NCBI GenBank assembly: GCA_025618425.1
Contig: CM046833.1
Location: 5,352,356-5,416,355, forward strand
DNA length: 64,000 nucleotides
DNA from: Heliocidaris tuberculata
Lineage: Eukaryota; Echinodermata; Echinoidea; Camarodonta; Echinometridae
Direction: 5' to 3'
Position 1 is the first letter of the stretch. Each line of letters begins with the position of its first letter. Shown here piece after piece: positions 11,140 through 23,300 of the stretch. The notes beneath the pieces are model-generated. The model made no database searches. It saw only the letters and a list, made by a program, of their open reading frames with translations, and had not been told where the DNA came from. A program made the position numbers and the translations under genes.

Positions 11140-11738
11140 CATCATTGTTGTTGTTGTTGTTGTTGTTATTATTATTATTGTCAATCGATAAAGCAAGATG
11201 AGTTTCCAGATATGGTCAACTGGTTTAATTCCAGTTTTTGTTTCAATTAGAATTTCCAATTGGTTTTTGACCAGTTAGACCAGTTGATCAGCTGGTTTTA
11301 CCTCATTTGCATATTTGCTATTTTTTTATAGAGAAATCAACATTTAAAGTGAAATACAAATGCAATCTTATTTCTATGTTTCAATACTTATTCTAGATAT
11401 TTGTATAAAATATTTCACAATAAAAATGTATGATTTTGCATTACATATTTCAAATAACAACAGAAAGAGTAATTCACTAACCATCATCACAAGTATAATA
11501 CACTGATCCTGCTATATAAGAAACTAAATGGGAGTTTCTAGTTGACCCTGGAAAATACCAGTAAGACCAGTTGGAAACACCAGTTGAAAATTCCTGTTAC
11601 AAGGCCTGTTGAAAATTCCAGCTACAAGACCAGCTAAAGTGGACCAGTTAGACCAGTGAGACCAGTTATACCGATGTTTCAATTTCCAGAGTTACCAGTT
11701 GGAATTTAGCTGTTTCAACTGGTCCCGTTCATTCTGGG
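10783..11738. mobile_element. 956-bp TIR element dense in ACCAGTT motifs
   Basis: The ends CCCAGAAGGAAAAACCAG and, as complement, CCCAGAATGAACGGGACCAG are flanked by TA (10781-10782 and 11739-11740). ACCAGTT or AACTGGT occurs dozens of times in the outer arms, in both orientations. The middle holds an ATT/TTG microsatellite. No coding frame. Confidence 0.7.
11070..11180. repeat. (ATT)n and (TTG)n microsatellite
   Basis: ATT repeats run into a short TTG block and back to ATT, inside the ACCAGTT element. Confidence 0.9.
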
Positions 11739-12120
11739 TAATTTGTATAAATGCTTAAATTGATGAAGATATACAAGAAAGCTAATAATAATCTTTTATT
11801 AGCATAATGATTAACTGCTGTGATGGGCCAAGGTATATGGTCATAAATGAAACAATCTGTTTGCATATCATAAAATTATACGGCCGCAAAATCAAAATTC
11901 ATATGCTGACTCCATAGAAATTTTTGTTTGGCTTCCATTCAAAACTTATACTTCACCTACACAAACACGCACATATGAATCCAAATTTCATATCACTTGG
12001 ATGAAATTGGCCCAGTTCTGTATCTTCTCTCAAATTCCTCATAATTCCTCGTGTAACCTCTACTGTGTAAGCACAAAGTCTTTTTCACTAATTAATTGCA
12101 CAAATAGGCAAAACGAGTTT
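11739..12120. other. Left part of the tetraspanin segmental duplication
   Basis: From about 11765 the sequence matches 33600-34110 (shared stretches such as CATATGCTGACTCCA and TTCGTGTAACCTCTA). No coding signal. Confidence 0.6.
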
Positions 12121-13060
12121 ATCCTTACGAATTCGCTATCGGTGTATTTATTGATCTGTCAAATGCAATTGACACTATTAACCACAACATTTTACTATCT
12201 AGGCTTAATCATCATGACATTCGTGGGACTGCGATCTTTTTGATTCTAGGACAACTACCCCCTAGACAACTACCCCCCGGACAACTAACCCCCGGAAAAC
12301 CACCCCCTGGACGACTACCCCCCTAGGACATCTACCCCCAGGACAACTACCCCCCAGGACAACTACCCCCCAGGACAACTACCCCCCAGGACAACTACCC
12401 CCCAGGACAATTACCCCCAGGACAATTTTTACGGGGGTAGCTGTCCAGGGGGTAGTGGTTCGGGGGGTAGTTGTCCTGGGGGGTAATTGTCCTGGGGGGT
12501 AGTTGTCCTGGGGGGTAATTGTCCTGGGGGGGGGGTAGTTGTCCTGGGGGGTAGTTGTCCTAGGGGGTAGTTGTCCTGGGGGTTAGTTGTCCTAGGGGGT
12601 AGTCGTCCAGGGGGTGGTTTTCCGGGGGTGGTTGTCCGGGGGTAATTGTCCAGGGGGTAGTTGTCCGGATACGGATCTTTTTAAATATCTACCTTCATAA
12701 TCGTCATCAGTGTACCACTGACAATTTTCCCCAATCAGACTTTAAGGGAATTACAAGAGGTGTTCCCCAGGGCTCTCTGTTAGGCCCATTCTTTTCATTC
12801 TGTTTGTAAATGACATTTACCGATCATTCAATCTACTATCGTTTATTTTTTACTCTGATGATACAAATTTACTATATTCTCATAAAAATCTTGATGTTTT
12901 ATATAAAACTGAAAACACTGATTTATTGAAAGTTTGCGATTGGTTTGCTGCTAATAAGTTAACAATCAACTACAAGAAATGTAACTACATGATATTCTGC
13001 AACTCCCGAAAGCCTCCAGTTTTTAGCTCTGTACAAATCATACTAAATAACTTTGCCTAA
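12121..13060 (+). pseudogene. LINE reverse-transcriptase fragment, split by a foldback
   Basis: The plus strand reads GVFIDLSNAIDTINH near 12140-12190 (RT motif A region). After the insertion come GITRGVPQGSLLGP at about 12740-12785 (RT motif B region) and FYSDDTNLLYS at about 12848-12880 (motif C, usually YADD). Several frameshifts and stops are present. The element at 12242-12673 separates the halves. Confidence 0.75.
12242..12673. mobile_element. Foldback element of 16-bp tandem repeats (TU/FB-like)
   Basis: The left half repeats AGGACAACTACCCCCC head to tail (16-bp period). The right half is the same repeat inverted, and the arms meet near 12430. It sits inside the LINE fragment and is flanked by an exact 9-bp duplication GATCTTTTT (12233-12241 and 12674-12682). 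Inverted arms made of short tandem repeats are the hallmark of foldback transposons such as Drosophila FB and the sea urchin TU elements. Confidence 0.8.
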
Positions 13061-13535
13061 TGTCTTTTTAAAAATAAAAAAAAATCAAATCTCGTATCTT
13101 TTGCATAAGAGTACAGTGGGACAGAACACAGTATAATGTGTCCCACGTAGTGTGTTTGCATGAGTATAAAATTGGTTTGATTTTGTTGAAAATCAAGGGA
13201 TGTCACGCACACAATACACATCCAGGATCGAGTAGACTAAGACTTCACAGTTCACGATTCTAAAATGCATAAAATTGTATTGAAACAGTAGGCCTATACT
13301 GCAGCGGTGTTTTTCTGCGAGCCCGGCCAGACATGGCGACTGTCGCGCCATAGGTCGCATCAAACGTAGAGGGCGTTATTTTATCCACTCCAGAGTTATA
13401 CATACAGAGAGTCGTGGCACTGGAGGTCGCTTCTGATTGGTCAGTCATTTCATGGTCCTTCAAATAGTTCCCTCCCATAGAGAATGTACGTGAAAGGGAA
13501 GTATTGGGAGCTCCATGATCCGCCATATTGTAAAC
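13061..13535. other. Intergenic, no supported gene
   Basis: An 88-codon frame on the minus strand (13260-13526) has no recognisable motif. Its 5' end carries ATGGCGGA and a CCAATCA box, which could be promoter-like. Not called as a gene. Confidence 0.4.
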
Positions 13536-13538
13536 TAA

Positions 13539-13958
13539 AGGCCAACGCGCACCTTACGATCGGTCTGCGATCCGATTTCAGAAGAAAATGTAATATCATT
13601 TGACAAATCATTTAAAAACGAAAAATACTTTTGATTGAGGGTCTGAATAGTCATACAGATAGTAAAATCGATAACACGGCCTTTGCCGAGTTTTCTAGTC
13701 GGTAGAATGGCCAAATCGGCTCCGAGTCGTAGTGATGACAAAAAAAAATCGTACGACTGCCTACGATTTGAAACTAATTTTGCCCTTACTCCCTGTAGAA
13801 AGCTGACAACTGACCAAAACCCTATGTTTAGTATATTCATATTACTTTTCAGAACCTGAATAGGGTAGATTTCATTTGTTAAAATGCCAATATTAAATGC
13901 CATAGCGATTTATTTCACAAATCGGATTGCAGACCGATCGTTAGGTGTGCGATGGCCT
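13539..13958 (-). mobile_element. TWA-flanked MITE, copy 2
   Basis: A 420-bp copy in inverted orientation relative to copy 1, flanked by TAA at 13536-13538 and 13959-13961. The ends read AGGCCAACGCGCACCTTACG and, as complement, AGGCCATCGCACACCTAACG. The interior matches copy 1 closely, including TTTGACAAATCATTTAAAAA. Confidence 0.8.
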
Positions 13959-14213
13959 TAAGACCGCGTACGAGTAGGCTTATTATGCGCGTGTCACAAC
14001 TCTCTCTTCAAATGCGCTCTGATCCACTGGTAGATATCGATTGTGCAAACACAACTAGGTGATGCACTTCAAATTGGAAAATTTGCGTCACTAGGGTACA
14101 CATAAAATAAGACTTAGTGATATTAAGACGCTACATAATAAGACACCTTGGATATTTGATAAAAGCGACTCAATGCATATTACACCATTTTTCTAAAATG
14201 TCTCTAAAATTTC

Positions 14214-14327
14214 TCAATAATTTAATCTTCGGGGCCGCTGATCGAATCGCCTGATCGCGTTTCCTATGGCTTCAAGGTTAGCCTTGATCTGTCTCCTAAG
14301 ACAGCATGCTAATGAGATGCCAATGAT
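14214..14327 (-). CDS. Tetraspanin A coding exon 6
   Basis: 38 codons including TGA: the end of TM4 (ISLACCL) and a basic cytoplasmic tail of about 27 residues. It diverges from copy B after the KANLEAI region. Confidence 0.85.
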   Translation of the reverse strand: MIGISLACCLRRQIKANLEAIGNAIRRFDQRPRRLNY

Positions 14328-17300
14328 CTGAAACGGCAAGAAAATGATAATAAAATCACATGTCAACTGGATAAAGGTTTGCGTACAAGGAATCTTCTAT
14401 TACTTTTATTTAGTCGCTATGATAATCATGATAAATGAAATTTCATCTTGTCTTGTTGATTAATAAAAACTTCAGTTGTATCTGATATCGTACCACAATC
14501 GACATAGAATGAAAACCGGCAGCGGTTTTGTGATGGAGAACTGGCTCCAATCACCACCCAGAGACAACATCTATATAATGATGATGGTTAAAGGGAATTG
14601 GTAACTTTGCGGAGGTTTGATTTAGTAAACTGTTGAAATTTGATGTTTGTGTTTTATAATGGTGTTCAGAAGGATAAATAAACAGCCAGGAATATAAAGG
14701 TTTTACAATATAATGATGACTTGTTATTTTCAAGATATCTATGGTCGAATACTGCCATTCATGAAACCGTAGTGGGGTATGCTTTAGCTTAACACCGTAA
14801 TCTATGAGGAGAAAAGGTTTGGCATATTTCCGGTCATTTGCATATTCTAACTTTTTGTGAAGCACATGATGATGCGTTTAACATGCATTTTTCGGGGCTT
14901 CATCTTTACAATATTATTACATACACTGATAGCATTTAGGCCATGCAGCTCAAAGTTACAGATTACCTATAACCCAAATTCATTCTCCAGTCAATAGAGG
15001 AATTTTAAACCCTAAACCTCACACTCTACCAGTGGCGTAATATGGGCCCAGCCGTTGGAGGGGTACTGGCATCATGGGGGTAGGGGGTAGGGGGTAGGGG
15101 CACCGCTGCACTTGTCTTACTATATGCCTAAGTGGATGAAATGTAAATTAACGAGGGGAGGGTGTCCTATCACTTCTTTCCACGTTGCTCTCGCGTCTCC
15201 ATTTCTTTTTGTTTTCTCTCTCTTTTCCCATTTCCCTGTATTGATTGAGGAGAGGGGGGGGGGGGCACGTGTCTCCTTATGCCACTGCATTAAACATTTT
15301 GTGATGTTCCTTTCTTGTTGTTATTGTTGTTATGTTTGTCATGTTTGTTCTTACTCCATAAACACACTCTTCGTGATTATAACTTTTTCATGTAGTCCTG
15401 AAGTAGTGCAAACAATGATAAAATTTGCTTATTAAGTCGGATCATTGACATTATTGGCAAAAACTAATTAAGGCCAAATTTGCAATCTTGTCACTTTTCT
15501 CACTCCATAGCACAAGCTCTAAAACAGAACATTTTCTGCATGCGCTGGTCATTCAAGTGGTATGTCGAACAAATTCTAACAAGTTTTTTTTTTTTTTATC
15601 CCTTGCAAGAGGTCTGGAATGCATCCTTAAATCTATAATAATGCGTATAGTGGAAATTGCATATTGTAAAAGTAAAACCCAAGTTTACATCCATGTTCTA
15701 ACCTCAAAAACAGCACTACCAATGGCCAGTCCTGCAATGACGTCCATGTTATCAAAAAGAAGATCTTTGATCACGGTGGAACAAGGCTGAGGTAAAAACC
15801 AAAACAAAACAAGACTTACTAATCGGAGATCGTGTAAGTACTTGACAAAATGCAGTTTGGAGTATTAAAATATGTTTCAGTTTTCAGTTTCAGTTTATTG
15901 TTTCATATTTCACATTTACAATGTGTGTTTTTTACAGTATACATGTAAATGGGTACAAACAATTATTGGTACAAACAAGATAAATGATACGAACAAACAA
16001 GAGATATATTGTCAGAGAAAATAAAAGAAGGTGAGTACCTCATATCTATGCGTTTGCATGCAATATTAATTGAGCAGACTGGGCTATAATAATAATGAAA
16101 TATTGAGGAGCCTAAGGAGGAAGCTACGCTTGTGAGTTATAGGCTCCAAAGAGTAATGATATAATATTTGAAATAGTCTTTGAAAATAGTAAGAACGAGC
16201 AATGCATGATACAGCAATATGAGTATATAAATGAATATAAATAAAATTATTGTGTTACAGTAATCAAAATCGAAGAAATAGTATTGGATGGCTTTGTCAC
16301 TTTCATTACAGCAATAATATAATAATTCACATTTTTAGGGTAAATAAACATTTCCTGTACGCCATGGCAATTTCTGAAGCATATATTCCGAAGTGCTGAC
16401 ATGATTTTTTATTCTCAATTTTTACCGATGGCTTAACGCAACGCACTACATAAGAAAAAACATATAATACAGTAATCACGTATAAACCAACGTAACAGGA
16501 TTATGATGTCAGCATTTCGGCATAAATGAATAGAACATTTTATCAATATGCAGAAGAAGAAGAAGAAGGAGAAGAAGAAGAAGAAGAAGAAAGATAAAAA
16601 AACATCTCCCAGCACCCAGCGACGGGCCACCACACCCGCCCGCAACGAGCTATATTGCACCCCAGATGCTCGTCAGAGATTTTCAAAATTTAAAGTTTCT
16701 TTGTCGGTATTGTTAACATCAGTACTAGTATTGATTATATGATCAGTTTCTGTATATATATTTATTCTAATGCATGTAAAGATTTTAAACAAAACAAATA
16801 TCCATTTCTCACATGGATAATGAAAAAATGACAACTCATTTAACGTAAACGCTGAGCTCAGGCACAGCCCTGAAAGAGTTATTGTGGCAAAAGAAGAAGA
16901 AGAAGAAGAAGAAGAAGAAGAAGAAGAAGAAGAAGAAGAAGAAGAAGAAGAAGAAGAAGAAGAAGAAGAAGAAGAAGAAGAAGAAGAAGAAGAAGAAGAA
17001 GATAAAGAAGAAGAAGAAGAAGAAGAAGAAGAAGAAGAAGAAGAAGAAGAAGAAGAAGAAGAAGAAGAAGAAGAAGAAGAAGAAGAAGAAGAAGAAGAAG
17101 AAGATAAAGAAGAAGAAGAAGAAGAAGAAGAAGAAGATAAAGAAGAAGAAGAAGGAGAAGAAGAAGAAGAAGATAAAGAAGAAGAAGAAGGAGAATAATA
17201 ATAATAATAATAAGATGATGAAGAAGAAGAAGAAGAAGAAGAAGATAAAGAAGAAGAAGAAGAAGAAGATGAAGAAGAAGAAGAAGATAAAGAAGAAGAA

Positions 17301-20300
17301 GGAGAAGAAGAAGAAGAAGGAGAAGAAGAAGAAGAAGAAGATAAAGAAGAAGAAGAAGAAGAAGAAGAAGAAGAAGAAGATGAAGAAGAAGAAGAAGAAG
17401 AAGAAGAAGATAAAGAAGAAGAAGAAGAAGAAGAAGAAGATGAAGAAGAAGAAGAAGAAGAAGAAGATAAAGAAGAAGAAGAAGAAGAAGAAGAAGATAA
17501 AGAAGAAGAAGAAGGAGAAGAAGAAGAAGAAGAAGAAGAAGATAAAGAAGAAGAAGAAGGAGAATAATAATAATAATAAGAAGAAGATGAAGAAGAAGAA
17601 GAAGAAGAAGAAGAAGAAGAAGAAGAAGAAGAAGAAGAAGAAGAAGAAGATGAAGAAGAAGAAGAAGATAAAGAAGAAGAAGGAGAAGAAGAAGAAGAAG
17701 GAGAAGAAGAAGAAGAAGAAGAAGAAGAAGAAGAAGAAGAAGATAAAGAAGAAGAAGAAGAAGAAGAAGAAGAAGAAGAAGAAGAAGAAGAAGAAGAAGA
17801 AGAAGAAGAAGAAGGACAAAAACAACATTAATCAACATTCGCTCGACAAAGAGTATGTGTCTGCTTAAGGATTTATTCCTAAATCAAAGTTGAATTCCAC
17901 TTTTAAAGGTAGACAAAGAGGAATTGAGTTGAAATAAACTGAAATATACCGAAAGCTTACATCTTCATAGATATCGAAGTTAACTGAGCCAATGATATGA
18001 CATCCTGGAGTGTCGGGTACTTTGCAGCAAGAACTAGGTACAAGATTTGGTTGTTCTACGTCCCATCCTCTCCAATCTGTGTAGTTATCAACTCCACAAC
18101 ATTCCAGCTTCATTAAAGTACATGAAGAAAAAGTTAATGTTCAAAATGCATGTACATGTACAAACTAAGAAATTAGGGTGCAGTTTTGCACCCGTAGGGG
18201 TGCAAACCGTTGGTACAATAGCAGCACCCTTCAGGGTGCAGATTTGAACTTTTTAGGGTGCATATATGGAAAATGCGCTACACTACGTTATTATTATTAT
18301 CATATGTGCACCTTGTTTGGAGCAGATGTGCACCCTAGGGGGTTGAAAATTTGCACCCCTGTGTGGGAGTTCAAAATCGCACCCCAATATGAGGTGCATT
18401 TTTTAAACCCTCTGGGTTCATAACTGCACCCTAAAGGTTGCATCGTCAATGACAATCGATCACCATTCTCGCCTCTTCACAGCTTAACATCACACAATAA
18501 AAAGTTATTGCCGATATTTTACAAATCACGCACAAATAGAGGACATGCATTAAACTACACGCCATGAGGGGACCTCGGTGAGATCCGTCAAGCCACCGCG
18601 CCCGGTTGTCTACAGTGCGACAGCTCGTTTTACTCATATAACTTTAAAAGCTGAAGCACATACTCCACTATCTATCCATATAACAAATCAGTACAGTAGC
18701 AGTTAGTAAAACTAGCACTTTCACTTAAAATGATATAATCCCGACAGAATTATCAAATGTAACCATGTACTTTTATTCATATAACTTTTCCGACAAAGAA
18801 ACTATCGAAATGAGCCATAATAAAACTCCCCATATAATTTGAATATGCGAATTATGAAAATTTTCCTGCCTTAAGCCCTAATAGAGTTTGCCAAGTATTT
18901 GTGTAATTAACACATGAATGGTAAATTTCAGCATGGCAGCCACATAGCCCAGATACTTAACAAGCCCCTCTACTATGCCTCGTCAAACAGTTTGAAGATG
19001 GACAATGGGTGTGTTTACATAATCCTGACAATATCATTTGACTGCTTTTGAGAAAGCAATACAATTTTCACAATTTGATAACTTATTATTGAAATGATCA
19101 TTTGACACCAAATTGCCCCCAAGAAAGTTACGGTACTCAAAATTATACTATGTAAATTAATCTTAATTGAATTACGCACATAGTGGAGTTATAAAGGTTA
19201 TAATGTAAGAAAGTGGTTTTTCTCTACATCCGGAGCATTTTGGGCAGCAAGGCGTGGTTTAGGGGCGCTTTGGTGTTTTTTTCAGGGGGCGTTACACCCC
19301 CTCCCGACAGAAATTGTTGTCACTCTTTATTTTTTGTAGTGTGCATCCACACTTCTTCCTTCCGACAAAATTTGGTACAAGTGCCTTGAGGGGAAAAAAA
19401 TTCTCCAGTATTTAGGGGCGATCTGACAACCCATCTCGACTGATATGACGGAAACTTTTGTCGATTTTTATGTGTTGGTAATGTATTGTCATACACCATC
19501 CTTTTGACAAAGCTTGGTGCATATGTTAGATGGGTTGAAATTGCCCCGACTTTTGGGCCCTTTCGGGGCTCTGGAGGCCAAACCCGGCGGCTTCGTTCGA
19601 GCTGACAAGGTTTTTTGTGAATGACATGGATGGTCTAAGTAACTTTAAGGGTTCAAATCTCATATGTAAAATTGGGTGACTAGTTCGGGACAGGCTCCCA
19701 GACTATAATAAAAAGAATGGAGGCTCCGAATTCGTTATCATTCAGAGATAATGTGCATGTACTTACTCCTTCTTGCATACTATCAAAAAGTTGTTGAGTT
19801 GAAGAACTCATGTTATAATTCTTCTGAAGATGGGACATGTTCTTATCGATCAGCTGATCAATGTCATCACGCAGGACATAGCCAGAGATTCCAGCAGCCA
19901 GCTCCAAGATTAGAAGGAGTACCATGATGAAAGCATACTATAGAAACAATCATGATACAAATATTTTCTAAAACAATATTAGTAGTTTCATGATGAAACA
20001 AACTATAGAAACAATCATGATACAAATATTTTCTAAAACAATATTAGGAGTTTCATGATGAAAGCATACTACAGAAACAATCATAATACAAATATTCCAT
20101 AAAACAAGATTAGAAGGAGTACCATGATGAAAGCATACTTTAGAAACAATCATGATACAAATATTTTCTAAAACAATATTAGGAGTTTCATGATGAAACA
20201 AACTATAGAAACAATCATGATACAAATATTTTCTAAAACAATATTAGGAGTTTCATGATGAAAGCATACTACAGAAACAATCATAATACAAATATTCCAT

Positions 20301-23300
20301 AAAACAAGATTAGAAGGAGTACCATGATGAAAGCATACTTTAGAAACAATCATGATACAAATATTTTCTAAAACAATATTAGTAGTTTCATGATGAAACA
20401 AACTATAGAAACAATCATGATACAAATATTTTCTAAAACAATATTAGGAGTTTCATGATGAAAGCATACTACAGAAACAATCATAATACAAATATTCCAT
20501 AAAACAAGATTAGAAGGAGTACCATGATGAAAGCATACTTTAGAAACAATCATGATACAAATATTTCGTAACACAATAATTAGAAGGAGTACCATGATGA
20601 AAGCATACTACAGAAACAATCATGATACAAATATTTCGTAAAACAATAATTAGAAGGAGTATCGTGATGAAAGCATACTTTAAGCCCACCGCACACTATA
20701 CGATCGGTCTACGATCCGATTTGGAAATAAATCGCAATATCATTAAAATATAGGCAGTTTAACAAGTGAAAGCTACCTGATTCAGGTTCTGAACAATAAT
20801 ATGAATAATATGAATTTGGTGCGATATCAGCCTTATATCCGGATTAAGGGCAAAATTAGTTTCAAATCGTAGGCAGCCGTACGATTTTTGTGACGTCACT
20901 GCGACTCGGAGCCGATTCGGCCATTACACGGATTAGAAAACTCGGCAAAGGCCGTATTATCGATTTTACTATCTATGTAACTAATCAGAACCTCAATGAA
21001 ATATATTTTATGTGTTTAACTGTTTATATCTAATGCTATAACATTTTCTTTCAAAATCGGATCGTAGACCGATCGTATATTGTGCTGTGGGCTTTAGAAA
21101 CAATCATGATACAAATATTTCATAAAACAATATTAGAAGGAGTACCATGATGAAAGCATACTATAGAAACAATCATGATACAAATATTTCATAAAACAAT
21201 ATTAGGAGTTTCATGATGAAATATACTATAGAAACAATCATGATACGAATATTTTCTGAAACAATATTAGGAGTTTCATGATTAAAGCATACTATAGAAA
21301 TAATCATGATAACAATATTTCATGAAACAACATTAGGAGTACCGTGATGAATGCATACTATCAAAATATCAGTCAAAATCACACTTCACAAAACAGCCCG
21401 AAGATTAGAAAATTAACCATGATGATTAATGAAAGTGTTATGTAAAGATCTCCACAAAATACTTCGTAAAACAGAATTCGAAGGAGTACAGTGATAAAAG
21501 AGATACTATATAGATGTTAATCAAAACCTGATTTATACTTTATGTAACAACTAGAGTACCATAATGAAAACATAGGCCCTACTATAATGACAATCATGAC
21601 AAAAACAATTTCTTTAAACAACTACAACATTATGGGGAATTACTACGAAAAAAATTATGGCAAGAACAATGAAGAAGATTAAAACGAAAATATTGGAAGA
21701 AGGGATATCATAAAAATCATACTGCAGAAACAATGAATAAAATAACATACTCGGAAGATAGAAAGGAAAGTCGACAACGTTTTCATTTTCACTGTTAAAT
21801 TTGGAAGTTCAGAACTGAGCTCACTGTAAATATTGGGTAAACTGAGAATTCCCCAACAAAAGTCATGAGGGTAAATATGACTGTGTCCGACCAACTTTTG
21901 GTAATTTTACCCAACATGGGTATTGATTTACTCAATCTCGTTCAACTTTTACCACAAATTGAGCGAAAGTTACCAGATTTTGAACACAAAAATATATTTG
22001 GTTGGTCGACATTTAACATATACTTACTTCATGTAGGGCATTTTTTTCAAAAGAAAATTTTCTCAGCACGGTAGACTGTATTTTTATTTTTTATTTTTTT
22101 TTCTTCTGTTTTTCTTTTTGCATCCGATTATCAAGGTGACAGAAACTTACAACTTTGAGTATGCGACGGTCCATCCGTAAGGCTCCACAGCATCCCACGA
22201 ATCCAGAGAGGAATATGAAGACACCAGCACAGATTAGAGCTGTATATACAGCGTCACCTTTATTACCAGTGAAGTCCACATACCCTTGATAGAAATCAAG
22301 TGCTAGAATACCTATAACGATGACAACAAGACCTAAGATCTGGTATGAGAATCAAGGTCATTGGTTAGTATAGCTGATTATGATACTTTATAAACTTTCG
22401 AAACTACCAAGTTTGGTTGTTAAAGGTAATTGTCCAGTTTTGGTGAGCCCTCCACTAGCGTAGCTGAAGGGTGGGGGCAGACTGACAACTTTTCCCACAT
22501 TTTTTTTGTTGAGAATTATGGAGGAAGGCTGGCAAAAAAAAAAAAAAAAATTGCCCCCCCCCCCCCCCCACTGAGCGACTTTTGGAGGGCTGGCGAGGAA
22601 AAAAAAATACGGAACTCCCTTTCAGCTCTTGCTGATAACTATTTTTTTTTTGTTGCTTGTCAGAGAATTATGGAGGAGAAAACATTTGATAACCCCCCCC
22701 CCCCCCAGCTACTTTTTTAAGGGCTGGCGAGGAAAAAAATCTTGTCGCTTGAATGGAGATGCGAGGATCGGGCGTTCGATCCCCGGCACGACACTTGAGC
22801 AAGGTATTTTATCTACATTGCTCTTTTACCGTACATCAAATAAATGAAGTGATATAGGCATATTGATAACAGCGTGTGCATGTGTGTTATTTATTTTTTT
22901 TTTAAATGACTTTCTGAAAAACACCCTAAAAGAGAATTTAAAGGAGAATTAACCCCAGAACACAAATGTACTTATGTTCAAAGGTGAACTATATTCTTAA
23001 TCATTGGCCCGTATCGCTTTAGAAATAAAATATAAGAAAAGGGTTCAAATCAAGACAATCTAGCACGCGGTATCATCTGCTAACACTTTACAAGGGGCTG
23101 CCATTTTCTTGATGATATGGAGTTGTACATGAACCATTGGAAACCGTTCCCGTCAGAAATATATTTTTAATTCCAGAGCCAAACTGCTTCTCTTCATTAC
23201 AAAACATCCCCATATATGATGGAAAATACATAACAGGTGTATACATATATTCTAAAATTAGAAATTTAGAGATTTCTTTTTAAATTCTCTGGTTTTGCTA

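Noticed and set aside
13260..13526. 88-codon minus-strand frame with ATGGCGGATC start
   Set aside because: No domain, no splice context and no paralogue; the region may be promoter-like or repeat.
13535..13903. 122-codon minus-strand frame and a related one at 2421-2627
   Set aside because: They cover the TWA MITE, which has terminal inverted repeats and no transposase-like residues.
16836..17868. Open frames of over 300 codons on both strands (poly-Lys, Glu, Leu, Phe)
   Set aside because: They are read-throughs of a GAA/TTC microsatellite in an intron.
19968..20595. Three nearly identical frames spaced 200 bp apart
   Set aside because: They are phases of the intronic tandem array.
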